From: Bacteroidota bacterium
GTDB lineage: Bacteria > Bacteroidota > Bacteroidia > Bacteroidales > CAIWKO01
Assembly: GCA_037133915.1 (NCBI GenBank)
Contig: JBAXND010000037.1
Location: 1 to 41,401 of the forward strand
DNA: 41,401 nt
Reading direction: 5' to 3'
Shown here: one piece after another, positions 1 to 7,752 of the stretch
Layout: the number at the start of each line of letters is the position of its first letter
Position numbering within the stretch: the first letter of the stretch is position 1
Notes under the pieces: generated by a model
Seen by the model: the letters and a program-made list of their open reading frames with translations, nothing else
Told to the model about the DNA's origin: nothing
The model's database searches: none
Program-made: the position numbers and the translations under genes

Positions 1-28
1 GAAGCCGGGCTTATGCTTCGGCTTCTTT
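1..28 (+). terminator. Possible terminator hairpin cut by the window edge
   Basis: Bases 1-7 (GAAGCCG) are the reverse complement of bases 19-25 (CGGCTTC), with an 11-base loop and a short T-rich stretch after the stem. This could be the end of a gene lying to the left. The stem may be longer than is visible, because the window starts inside it. Confidence 0.35.
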
Positions 29-52
29 CAAACTTTTACCGGACAACAGTGA

Positions 53-316
53 TTAGGAAACTGTATTCCGAACCCAATGAATTCAACTGCTGAAATATCA
101 TATGTACTTCCGGAGACAGGGCATGTCCGTCTTGCAATTTTCAATGTTATTGGTGAAGAAGTAAAGGTATTGATTGATGAAAATCAGGATGCGGGTTCAC
201 ACAAAATAGTTTTCTCAGGAAATGACCTGCAAGCAGGAATTTTCACCTATCGCATGGATTATATCTCAACAAACAAGCGCGGTTCAGCAACAAAAAAAAT
301 GATCATCATTCACTAA
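53..316 (+). pseudogene. Orphan T9SS type A sorting domain (gene remnant)
   Basis: The translation from base 53 reads like a T9SS type A C-terminal sorting domain: it opens with CIPNPMNSTAEISY, where family members usually have a YPNP motif, and continues with the beta-strand pattern ending in TKKMIIIH. In-frame coding stops upstream at a TGA at 50-52, and the preceding bases form a hairpin instead of coding for a cargo domain. The only ATG (77) lies after the PNP motif, so a normal signal peptide and cargo are absent. I read this as the 3' remnant of a secreted-protein gene. A frameshift in a longer gene that enters from the left is the alternative. The next gene starts 17 bases downstream. 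Confidence 0.5.
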
Positions 317-333
317 TAAAAAAATAGAAGCTA

Positions 334-1131
334 ATGAAAAATAAACGATTCATTTTCAGTGCGAGCATTTTTATATTAGCAATAATGCTTTTATCAGCAG
401 GCCCGGTTAAGGCTCAGAAATCGGGTATTGCATCCGTAAGCATGGACACAATATATGCTGTTCCCGGAACACTTATCCTGATGCCGGTGATATTTGACGG
501 ATGGAATCAGCCCGGAGTAAATGCTATTTCACTTGATATGCATATTGCGGATACGAACGTAATTGGATACAGAGGATTGCAGGATTTCTGCAGTACCATT
601 CCAAGTTTCAACTCAGGGAATACAAATTATGTGAATAACACGCAACACATTTATGTTTCTTGGAGTTCATTGACATCTTCAACTGCTGTCAGTGATACTC
701 TAATAAAAATAAAACTACTGTACAAAGGTGGTACATCAGCCATAGAATTTATCGATGAGAACTGTGAAATAGCCGATTACGACGGAATTAGCTATACGAC
801 GACCTGGAACAATGGCCTTGTAAGCACTTCGACGAATATTCATCAACCAAAAGCCACATCGGAAAAGGCGTTGATGGTTTTCCCAAACCCCGCAGATGAT
901 AAAGTGTTCTTTAGTTTTCAAAAATCCCAAAACACTCAGATTTCTGTTAGTTTATTTAATCAGATGGGTGAATTAGTTCTTCCAAAAAACGCAAATCAGC
1001 CATCTACCATCGTTAATAAGATAGCCTTGGACGTAAAACCATTGCCCGAAGGGTTTTACTATTATATAGCAGAAACAGGTACGAACGGGAATACTTCAAA
1101 AATGACCGGAAAAATAGTGGTGAAACATTAA
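334..1131 (+). CDS. Secreted cohesin-like domain protein with T9SS sorting domain
   Basis: A 265-residue exported protein. Residues 1-27 form a signal peptide ending in VKAQ. Residues about 32-165 resemble a cohesin-type beta-sandwich: a strand ending in MPVIFDGW, then the INAISLDMHI-like and VIGYRG segments, and a late LIKIKLLYKG strand. Residues about 180-265 are a T9SS type A sorting domain starting VFPNPADDK and ending GKIVVKH, so the product is expected to cross the outer membrane through T9SS and be cleaved and anchored or released. The same cohesin-like module occurs three times in the next gene, 94 bases downstream. The module call is by pattern and the binding partner is unknown. Confidence is high for a secreted T9SS substrate and moderate for the cohesin fold. 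Confidence 0.8.
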   Translation: MKNKRFIFSASIFILAIMLLSAGPVKAQKSGIASVSMDTIYAVPGTLILMPVIFDGWNQPGVNAISLDMHIADTNVIGYRGLQDFCSTIPSFNSGNTNYVNNTQHIYVSWSSLTSSTAVSDTLIKIKLLYKGGTSAIEFIDENCEIADYDGISYTTTWNNGLVSTSTNIHQPKATSEKALMVFPNPADDKVFFSFQKSQNTQISVSLFNQMGELVLPKNANQPSTIVNKIALDVKPLPEGFYYYIAETGTNGNTSKMTGKIVVKH

Positions 1132-1225
1132 AGCTAAATTGACAAAAGTATTGCCATCAAAGTTTGAAACCAAAGAGCATTGAACGCATTGAACACAGTT
1201 GAAAAAAAAATGAAATATACATTCT

Positions 1226-3988
1226 ATGAAAAGAAAAACAAAATTGGCACATTCTATATTTATAGTGCTTGTGCTTCAGGCAATATCTTTTAGTGCGCTG
1301 TCACAATCAAATTGTACTGTATCATTAACAGCTCCGGCAACCTGCGTGGGAGATATCATGTATGTTCCCGTTTCGTTCACGGGATGGGACCAACCGAATG
1401 TTGCAGCCATTGATCTTTCAATACAAATTTCTGATACGAATATTATAGGTTATCGGGGGTGTACAGGTATCCATCCTTCATTTACAGCACCCTTTACAAA
1501 TACTGTAAACACAGGTGGTACAAGTAAAAAAATACTTTATTCGTGGTCGAGCACTACACCTGGCACCGTGAATTCAGGCACCCTTATCATTTTTAAATTT
1601 CTGTGTAAATCGGGAGGCAGTTCGAGTCTGAACTTTATTACCCCGAGCAGCGGCGTCACAAAGTTGAGTGGTCAGGCTTATAATGTGAGCTGGACAAATG
1701 CTGCAGCCATTGTGAACACGATTCCTGCCCAGCCGGGCGCTATCTCAGGCTCAGGTAGTCCGTTATTCGGCAGCACACAAATATACAGCATTGCCCCTGT
1801 TTCAAATGCTACATCATATGCATGGTCTGTTCCGTCAGGCGGTACTCCGGCATGGAGCGTCAACTCGGGTCAGGGAAGCGTGTCGTTGAATACCACCGTT
1901 GGAATAAAATCGGGTTTTATCCAGGTTTCAGCATCCAATTCATGCGGAACGGGGCAACAACGCACCCTTGCAGTTAATAAATATGCGGGCGCCAGTTTAA
2001 GTATTGAATCATCGACAGCTTGTTTGGGTGAAACGCTTTTTGTTCCGATAACCTTCGCCGGATTGAATCAGCCCAATACAGGCGCTCTTGAATTTGAACT
2101 TCTGATTCCTGACACAACAATAATTGGTTACCGGGGCAACAAAGACATACACGCATCCTTTGATAACCCGGTTATAAATACTGTTCCAACAGGTGGCAAA
2201 TCCGCTAAAATAATTTACGCCTGGTCAAACTCAAACGCTGCCACTATAGCCGGCGGAACACTCATCGTTTTCAAATTTCTGGCAAAAAAAATCGGAACTT
2301 TAAATCTGAGTTTTAGAAATGGAACAGGAACTGTGATAGATATTCAAAGCAATGCCTACACGACAAACTGGAATTCGGGCATAGTTACGATTACTTCTTT
2401 GCCGGCACAGCCGGGAGTTATTTCAGGCAACATGTTCCCTTTTCCCGGAATTTCTGAAACGTACAGCATTGCCAATGTTCCCGGAGCCACTTCGTATGCG
2501 TGGACAGTTCCCTCGGGCGGCACGCCTGCATGGAATATCGTGTCAGGTCAGGGAACACCATCCTTAACGGTAATACCGGGAAGTACCTTAGGTGATATCA
2601 GCGTTACCGCCGCCAATACTTGCGGCACTAGTCCGGCAACAGTTTTCAGCGTTAGTTCAACTTCGTTGTGCACAGTAAGCCTCGGTAATGCAACGGCCTG
2701 CTCAGGTGACATCGTCCTCATTCCCGTGATGTTTTCAGGTTGGGGTCAGCCCGATGTCAGTGCTATTTCCTTTGCAATTAAAATTTCCGATACAACAATT
2801 CTTGGATATCGCGGATACGAAACAGAACATCCATCTTTTTCATCGCCTACAATTAACTATGTAGATCCGCATATCGGCGCTACCGGGCAGATATGGTACG
2901 GTTGGGCTAATCAATCACCCAGCAGTGTGGCTTCTGGTACACTTGTAAAATTAAAATTCCTTTATAAAACAAATGGAACGGCCACGTTATCTTTTCTTAC
3001 AAATGTTCATGAAGAAATTACCGATGGCAGCAAACCAAAACCAAAACCTTATACAGTAACCTGGGTAAGCGGAACCACAAGCCCGGGTGGTCTGGGCATG
3101 ACACCGGTTATTACCACGCAACCGATAAACGATGAGATATTCGCAGGGGGCTTTGCAACGTATACCGTAGCAGCAACATCCGGTTCGGTAATCAGTTACC
3201 AGTGGCAAGTGAGTGATAACGGCGGAAGCAACTGGCAGAACACAAACGGAATAATTTACAACGGTATAACAACAACCACACTGAGTCTTCCGGGAGCTAC
3301 CGTTGGAATGAATGGATACCTTTACCATTGCATAGTTTCCAACGGATGCAGTGTGGTGACTTCCTCAGATGTTGAATATAAATTATTCAGTATTACCGGA
3401 ACCGTTTTATATCAGGCCGGCACACCCTATTCGTTGTACAACTCTTCAAAAATCACGAAAGTATATATCTTTCAATCCGGTTCTACTGATGCTATAGACT
3501 CGGCAACCCTTACTAACAGCGGATATACTTTGAATAATATCAAGCCCGGCTACTACAATTTCAGTGTAAAAACGGATCTGGCCAGCGGTGGAATAAATGC
3601 ATCGGATGCACTGTTAATAACCAATGTCATGGTTGGACTAACAAGCATGAATAAAATGCATCGCTTTGCAGGAGAAACCGAAATATCAGGTCAAATGAAC
3701 ACTGTTGATGCGCTAAACTGCAGAAAATATTTTGTACATGTCATCAGCACTTTTCCGATGGGAAACTGGGTTTTTGCCACATTGGAACCGGGAAAAGACA
3801 CGACTAGAATCTGCAATTTCCGTAAAAACGGCATTTATACTGTTAACCATTCTTACAACAAACAAATAACTTCCACAAACATTATTTTAAATATTGGCGC
3901 TTTGTGTGTGGGCGATGTGAACGGTTCGCGTTCCGCTGGCCTGCTTAAGAATATACTGTTATTCATGAAAAAAGAGACAGAAGATTGA
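1226..3988 (+). CDS. Large secreted protein: three cohesin-like, PKD-like and Ig-like domains, dockerin-like C-terminus
   Basis: A 920-residue exported protein with a signal peptide (residues 1-26, ending ALSQ). Three cohesin-like modules lie at about 30-165, 255-395 and 481-613; each has a VPV-F-GW-QP segment followed by an IGYRG or LGYRG motif. PKD-like stretches (YSIANVPGATSYAWTVPSGG type) fill about 170-250 and 400-478. An Ig-like domain with a QWQVSDNGGSNW motif covers about 626-715. Residues about 785-835 contain two dockerin-like half-repeats (GGINASDALLITN and GQMNTVDALNCRK), and a GDVNGS motif lies near the C-terminus. In many Bacteroidota proteins of this design a T9SS domain follows GDVNGS. 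Here the protein ends about 20 residues later in an unrelated tail, so the sorting signal seems lost. An extracellular scaffold or adhesin role is inference. Confidence 0.8.
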   Translation: MKRKTKLAHSIFIVLVLQAISFSALSQSNCTVSLTAPATCVGDIMYVPVSFTGWDQPNVAAIDLSIQISDTNIIGYRGCTGIHPSFTAPFTNTVNTGGTSKKILYSWSSTTPGTVNSGTLIIFKFLCKSGGSSSLNFITPSSGVTKLSGQAYNVSWTNAAAIVNTIPAQPGAISGSGSPLFGSTQIYSIAPVSNATSYAWSVPSGGTPAWSVNSGQGSVSLNTTVGIKSGFIQVSASNSCGTGQQRTLAVNKYAGASLSIESSTACLGETLFVPITFAGLNQPNTGALEFELLIPDTTIIGYRGNKDIHASFDNPVINTVPTGGKSAKIIYAWSNSNAATIAGGTLIVFKFLAKKIGTLNLSFRNGTGTVIDIQSNAYTTNWNSGIVTITSLPAQPGVISGNMFPFPGISETYSIANVPGATSYAWTVPSGGTPAWNIVSGQGTPSLTVIPGSTLGDISVTAANTCGTSPATVFSVSSTSLCTVSLGNATACSGDIVLIPVMFSGWGQPDVSAISFAIKISDTTILGYRGYETEHPSFSSPTINYVDPHIGATGQIWYGWANQSPSSVASGTLVKLKFLYKTNGTATLSFLTNVHEEITDGSKPKPKPYTVTWVSGTTSPGGLGMTPVITTQPINDEIFAGGFATYTVAATSGSVISYQWQVSDNGGSNWQNTNGIIYNGITTTTLSLPGATVGMNGYLYHCIVSNGCSVVTSSDVEYKLFSITGTVLYQAGTPYSLYNSSKITKVYIFQSGSTDAIDSATLTNSGYTLNNIKPGYYNFSVKTDLASGGINASDALLITNVMVGLTSMNKMHRFAGETEISGQMNTVDALNCRKYFVHVISTFPMGNWVFATLEPGKDTTRICNFRKNGIYTVNHSYNKQITSTNIILNIGALCVGDVNGSRSAGLLKNILLFMKKETED

Positions 3989-4054
3989 GCGCATAGAGCT
4001 CCGTTATTGTCGCGGGCTGCAACATGCATTTGGATACAAAAATCAGTGAACCGT

Positions 4055-4091
4055 TCTTAGAAAATTATCTGCCCAATGATTCATTCTAAGA
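4055..4091. terminator. Weak hairpin between convergent genes
   Basis: TCTTAGAA at 4055-4062 is the reverse complement of TTCTAAGA at 4084-4091, with a 21-base loop. It lies in the 115-base gap between two convergent genes and could serve either strand. There is no clear T-run, so the call is weak. Confidence 0.3.
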
Positions 4092-4103
4092 GTGCTCCCG
4101 ATA

Positions 4104-6368
4104 TTAATGCTGCACCGCTATCTGATAAACGGAAAGACCATTATGAGATGTAACATTCAGCAAATAAATACCATTTGAAATGCTTTCTAAATCGAGCTTT
4201 ATGATATTCCGTCCGGCTGTAACATTCCATTGAGAATTAATAATTATTCTGCCTGCCATATCAGTCACAGAAACCATTACAGACTCATTCGAGGCACTGA
4301 AATAATCTACTGAAAAATTACCATTGTTCGGATTCGGATAAACCATAAAATTATTTGGCACGCCCGATAATTGCGCAATATTAGTCTGCTGCCAGGCGTA
4401 CATCACGGCAGCGTATGCATTGATTTTCCCAAAACCCCATAAAAAACTTCCCTGAGGTGGAATCACGCCGGTAAAATTATCGGTGATGGCAGTATGCTGC
4501 AAGGTATTCTTAACATCGTCGGGAGTAAGTTGCGGTCTCACCTGTAACAACAATGCCACAATACCGCTTGCAACAGGCGACGACATGGAAGTTCCGCTCA
4601 TCATGCCGTAGCAGTAATCGCGGCCATTTATGGGACTGTTATAACAACTTATTACGTCGCTGCGCGAAGCGCCTCCGTTCATATATGAGCTGTCGTAAGA
4701 ATTTATAGCGGACCCGAGCACCATTCCGGGAGCAGCAATATCGGGCTTTGTAGCGCTGTCGGCAGCCGGTCCGTGACTCGAAAACGGTGTGATGTTTCCT
4801 TCGGCAACGTACGAACTGTAAGATGACGGCACACCATTTATGCCGATATAATTCACTTTCGATGCAAATGCCGCTACCGCGATACATGAATGTGTTGTGG
4901 CAAAATCGCTGATGGTAACATCGCGTGTTCCGTTGGAAGCACCCGGAATACTGCCTGATGAGAACTTTCCGTAATACCCCGAATAATCCTGTACAAAGCC
5001 GGTCCACATGTGGATATCAGCACTGCTGCTTTTCAGAGTTATCAGTATGCGGTTTGTTGATTTGTTATATATATCGAAGAAAATACGGGGCTTGCCGTTA
5101 TATTCTGCCGCGGCAGTGCTTATGCCGAGAAAACAGGTATCTCCAGATGTGCTTATCAGAAAGGTAGCATGCAGGCTGTCATCAAGACAGATAAAACCCG
5201 TATTCTGACCGGCCACTGATCCCTGATATAAAGTAACCATGGCGCAATAATTGTCGCCGGCATTGCCCCAGGTATCCACCCATGTTTTTTTCTCGGGAAG
5301 ATAAGACGAGAAGTTCACAACAGTTTTCAGTAATGTATCGGTCGCAGTGAGTTTCTTATGAAGATGAATATCGTTTTCACCGTTATTGCCTGCCGAGCAG
5401 ACAAATATTTTTCCGGGACCTGTCATATTATCTACCGCCTGGCTGAAGAGCGAAGTGCCATCGTGCGGGCCCATGCTGCATCCCCAGCTAAGATTCACCA
5501 CTGCAGGTTTTCCAACGGCGTCGGCATAATCAAAAATATATTTTATGCCATCGATAATATTTGTCATACCGGTTGTTGTCCACTGGTCGGGGTCGGGCTT
5601 GATACAAACAAACACCAGATCACTTTCAAAGGCCATTCCGCGAAAGCGTGAATTTGTTGAATCGCTTCCAAAACCGGAGCCGCCTGAAATACCGGCAACA
5701 TGTGTTCCATGCGAGAAAGCATTCACATCAATTGCGCCACTCCATATAGAGGCACTATCGGCAAGCTCATTGCCATAGGTATAACCGGCAGGAGGCGTAC
5801 CGGCACTTTTCTGTTCCCACACTTTTTTAACACGGTAATAATTGCCCGAAGTATCCATAAGTGTCGGATGGGTGAAGTCAAAGCCTGCATCAATAATACC
5901 AACGACAACATTTTTACCGGAATAGGCCATCGGCAGGTTAATTCCTGCGTGGACAGAGTCGACGTGTGTATCGTGTCGTGCGCTGTCGAGAGCAATAAAC
6001 ACCGGCTCATCAAGCTGTATGTAATCTATACCGGGGATATTTCTGATTGCTTCAACTTTATCAAGAGGCAGTTGAACGGTAAGGATGTTTCCTGCGCGCG
6101 TTCCCGGTTTCGCACCAAGCGCTGAAATTGAACTATTTTCAAAATACTCGTTTACTTTGAGAAATGCACTGAGGTAATATTGACCTGAAATTTTTTGATA
6201 CACAAAATCTTTTGACAAAATAGACTTTGTACCCGATTTCGCCGACCGGGTCAAGTACTCTTTAGTGATGGGCGACAGCCCGGCTTTATGAATACCTGAA
6301 TTTTGTGAAAATGCAATTGCATGCACAATCGAAAACATCGTGACAAGCAGGCATATTTTTTTTATCAT
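4104..6368 (-). CDS. Secreted subtilisin-like S8 serine protease with T9SS sorting domain
   Basis: A 754-residue exported peptidase. I chose the ATG at 6368 because it begins a clean signal peptide (MIKKICLLVTMFSIVHAIAFSQ); the open frame extends 19 residues upstream but runs into a terminator hairpin. The catalytic triad of family S8 is intact: Asp160 in GIIDAGFD, His220 in HGTHVAG and Ser594 in GTSMSSP. The region before Asp160 is the likely inhibitory propeptide. The long stretch between His and Ser contains a jelly-roll-like insert typical of Bacteroidota S8 enzymes. Residues about 670-754 are a type A T9SS domain (VYPNPNNGNFSVDY to YQIAVQH). It is expected to act at the cell surface or outside the cell in protein degradation or processing. 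It converges with the cohesin-like gene. Confidence 0.9.
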   Translation of the reverse strand: MIKKICLLVTMFSIVHAIAFSQNSGIHKAGLSPITKEYLTRSAKSGTKSILSKDFVYQKISGQYYLSAFLKVNEYFENSSISALGAKPGTRAGNILTVQLPLDKVEAIRNIPGIDYIQLDEPVFIALDSARHDTHVDSVHAGINLPMAYSGKNVVVGIIDAGFDFTHPTLMDTSGNYYRVKKVWEQKSAGTPPAGYTYGNELADSASIWSGAIDVNAFSHGTHVAGISGGSGFGSDSTNSRFRGMAFESDLVFVCIKPDPDQWTTTGMTNIIDGIKYIFDYADAVGKPAVVNLSWGCSMGPHDGTSLFSQAVDNMTGPGKIFVCSAGNNGENDIHLHKKLTATDTLLKTVVNFSSYLPEKKTWVDTWGNAGDNYCAMVTLYQGSVAGQNTGFICLDDSLHATFLISTSGDTCFLGISTAAAEYNGKPRIFFDIYNKSTNRILITLKSSSADIHMWTGFVQDYSGYYGKFSSGSIPGASNGTRDVTISDFATTHSCIAVAAFASKVNYIGINGVPSSYSSYVAEGNITPFSSHGPAADSATKPDIAAPGMVLGSAINSYDSSYMNGGASRSDVISCYNSPINGRDYCYGMMSGTSMSSPVASGIVALLLQVRPQLTPDDVKNTLQHTAITDNFTGVIPPQGSFLWGFGKINAYAAVMYAWQQTNIAQLSGVPNNFMVYPNPNNGNFSVDYFSASNESVMVSVTDMAGRIIINSQWNVTAGRNIIKLDLESISNGIYLLNVTSHNGLSVYQIAVQH

Positions 6369-6389
6369 CGGAAATTTTTTTAGGAAATT

Positions 6390-6420
6390 AAAAACGGCAA
6401 GGTGCACAAGCACCCTGCCG
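6390..6420 (-). terminator. Rho-independent terminator of the response regulator gene
   Basis: On the minus strand an 11-bp GC-rich stem (CGGCAGGGTGC with GCACCTTGCCG, one G-T wobble, loop TTGT) is followed directly by TTTTTAATTT. It lies between the response regulator stop and the protease start, so it should separate the two transcripts. Confidence 0.75.
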
Positions 6421-6454
6421 AACAAAAATACATTAATTTCCCAAAAAACAGTTA

Positions 6455-6922
6455 TTACGCCACGAGGTAATGGGCGTATTTGAGGAGTTTTGCCCTAAGG
6501 TCTTCGGCTTCGTACGGTTTAGAAATAAAATCGTTTGCGCCCAGTTCAAGAAACCTTCGAATAGCATCGCGTTCCATAGAAGCAGAGACGCCAATGACCG
6601 GAATGTTGCATAGAGGCTCGGGCAGTTCGTGCCGAATAATACGAAGCGCTTCGAAACCATCCATCACAGGCATCTGAAAATCCATGAAAACGATGTCGAA
6701 ATTGTTTGTCCAGAGTTTTTCGATAGCTTCAACGCCATCGTAGGCAAAAACGGGTTCATAGCCATACTTTTCGATATACTTACCGAGCAGTACCAGATTA
6801 ATGTGCAGATCATCTACCACAAGAACATTGGGTCGTTTACCCTGCAGCATTTGCGTCAACACCTGGACTTCGCCGGTTCCGTGAGCGGAAGAGAAATCCA
6901 TGCTGTGTAAAAAGTTGTTCAT
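6455..6922 (-). CDS. Single-domain response regulator (CheY-like receiver)
   Basis: A 155-residue stand-alone receiver domain. The N-terminal 30 residues are a divergent tail; the receiver then runs to the end with no output domain. Key residues are present: acidic pair Asp37-Asp38 (VLVVDD), phosphoacceptor Asp81 (FMDFQMPVMDG), Ser113 at the usual Thr/Ser position and Lys135 (ISKPY). The VDD-xxxN-xxLL-xxL pattern resembles receivers of hybrid histidine kinases more than chemotaxis CheY, so it may act in a phosphorelay or as a protein-protein switch. It lies 46 bases downstream of a small gene on the same strand and may be co-transcribed with it. No cognate kinase is in the window. Confidence 0.9.
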   Translation of the reverse strand: MNNFLHSMDFSSAHGTGEVQVLTQMLQGKRPNVLVVDDLHINLVLLGKYIEKYGYEPVFAYDGVEAIEKLWTNNFDIVFMDFQMPVMDGFEALRIIRHELPEPLCNIPVIGVSASMERDAIRRFLELGANDFISKPYEAEDLRAKLLKYAHYLVA

Positions 6923-6968
6923 AGTCAGGGGGGTTGGTTTGTTTTAGTTTGATAAGGCAGATTGTGTA

Positions 6969-7148
6969 TCAGTTTACGAAATACCTTGTAGAGGTGCTTT
7001 TCCCTTTTCCATCAAAAGGATTCTTGCGCACATATTTCTTTACTATTATCCATTCAATATCGTCCCAGCAGCAATGTTCTCTTTTTTCTGAAACCACGTC
7101 CAGCAGGTTTTTGAGGTGTTTCTCTTCAATGAATAATTGTTTTGACAT
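6969..7148 (-). CDS. Small hypothetical protein (59 residues)
   Basis: I do not recognise this family. The ATG at 7148 gives a 59-residue, charged, soluble product (starts MSKQLFIEEKHLKNLLDVV; contains a CCWDDIEW patch; basic C-terminal third). An alternative TTG start at 7223 is less likely because it coincides with the -33 element of a well-formed promoter, whose start point would fall about 37 bases before the ATG. The gene lies just upstream of the response regulator on the same strand, so the two may form an operon and the small protein might be an accessory to that signalling protein. The overlapping plus-strand frame looks less protein-like. Confidence 0.5.
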   Translation of the reverse strand: MSKQLFIEEKHLKNLLDVVSEKREHCCWDDIEWIIVKKYVRKNPFDGKGKSTSTRYFVN

Positions 7149-7191
7149 ACTCGGTGTTTTTGGGGTTTGGTTTATATCAAAATCTATAAAC

Positions 7192-7223
7192 CAAAAGTAT
7201 GGCGGTATGACAAGCCCAATCAA
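7192..7223 (-). promoter_or_regulatory. Bacteroidota-type promoter for the small gene and response regulator
   Basis: On the minus strand TTG (7223-7221) is separated by 21 bases from TACTTTTG (7199-7192), matching the TTG-N19/21-TAnnTTTG pattern of Bacteroidota primary sigma factors. Transcription would start near 7185 and read the 59-residue gene and then the response regulator. Confidence 0.6.
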
Positions 7224-7752
7224 GGGATTAAGGTCTTGAAATGAGGGAGTTATTTAACTGAGGAGTGAGCAGGTCAAAAGACCTGCCCGTATATTATCAG
7301 GAATTTCACAAACCAACATAAGTAATTATACGTATTTAAATATCAGCATTTGAAAATTTCGATGTAATAATTGGCCGTTGATTGTACAGATTTTTCCGCC
7401 AAGTCATTAAATTGTTATAAGAATAATTAATCTTTATATATATAAGTGGTTCTCCAATCAATTTAAAATAAAATATCTTATAGTAATGATTATTAATTAT
7501 TTAATAAAGTAATAAAATCACATTTCAATATTTGTATAATTTTAATATTCTGTGAATAGAAATTAATTAATCTATTTTTAATAAGTTACGACGTGTAAGA
7601 GGTGCCTCGTTTTTATGTAAGAATACCATCTCATTTTAATATCTTCAATGTCATTTCTCCGTAAATTTGTGTGATTAATATCAGGATTTGGTAGCTTATT
7701 CCTTAAATACAATTATAAATTAAATAACAATTATTAACCAAAATTCAATTTT
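7224..7752. other. AT-rich intergenic region between divergent transcripts
   Basis: About 500 bases with no convincing reading frame and strong AT richness from about 7300 to 7560. It contains a perfect 7-bp hairpin (GCAGGTC, loop AAAA, GACCTGC, 7269-7286) without a T-run and, near its right end, a candidate promoter for the FGE-like gene. A small RNA or long leader cannot be excluded, but nothing in the sequence identifies one. Confidence 0.5.
7662..7669 (+). promoter_or_regulatory. Candidate -7 element for the FGE-like gene
   Basis: TAAATTTG matches TAnnTTTG and lies 84 bases before the ATG at 7753. The upstream -33 TTG is poor, so this rests on the -7 element and position only. Confidence 0.4.

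Noticed and set aside
5358..6125. Plus-strand frames opposite the S8 protease
   Set aside because: They are antisense to a gene with a complete catalytic triad and have no family features.
6423..6430. Promoter (TATTTTTG on the minus strand) for the S8 protease
   Set aside because: The -7 match is good, but there is no -33 TTG at a suitable distance and it overlaps the terminator stem, so it was left out of the feature list.
6934..7239. 101-residue plus-strand frame over the small minus-strand gene
   Set aside because: Its composition is poor in charged residues and rich in Phe and Ser, and the promoter signals are on the minus strand.
7269..7286. Terminator at the GCAGGTC hairpin
   Set aside because: The stem is perfect but there is no T-run on the relevant strand and no gene ends next to it.
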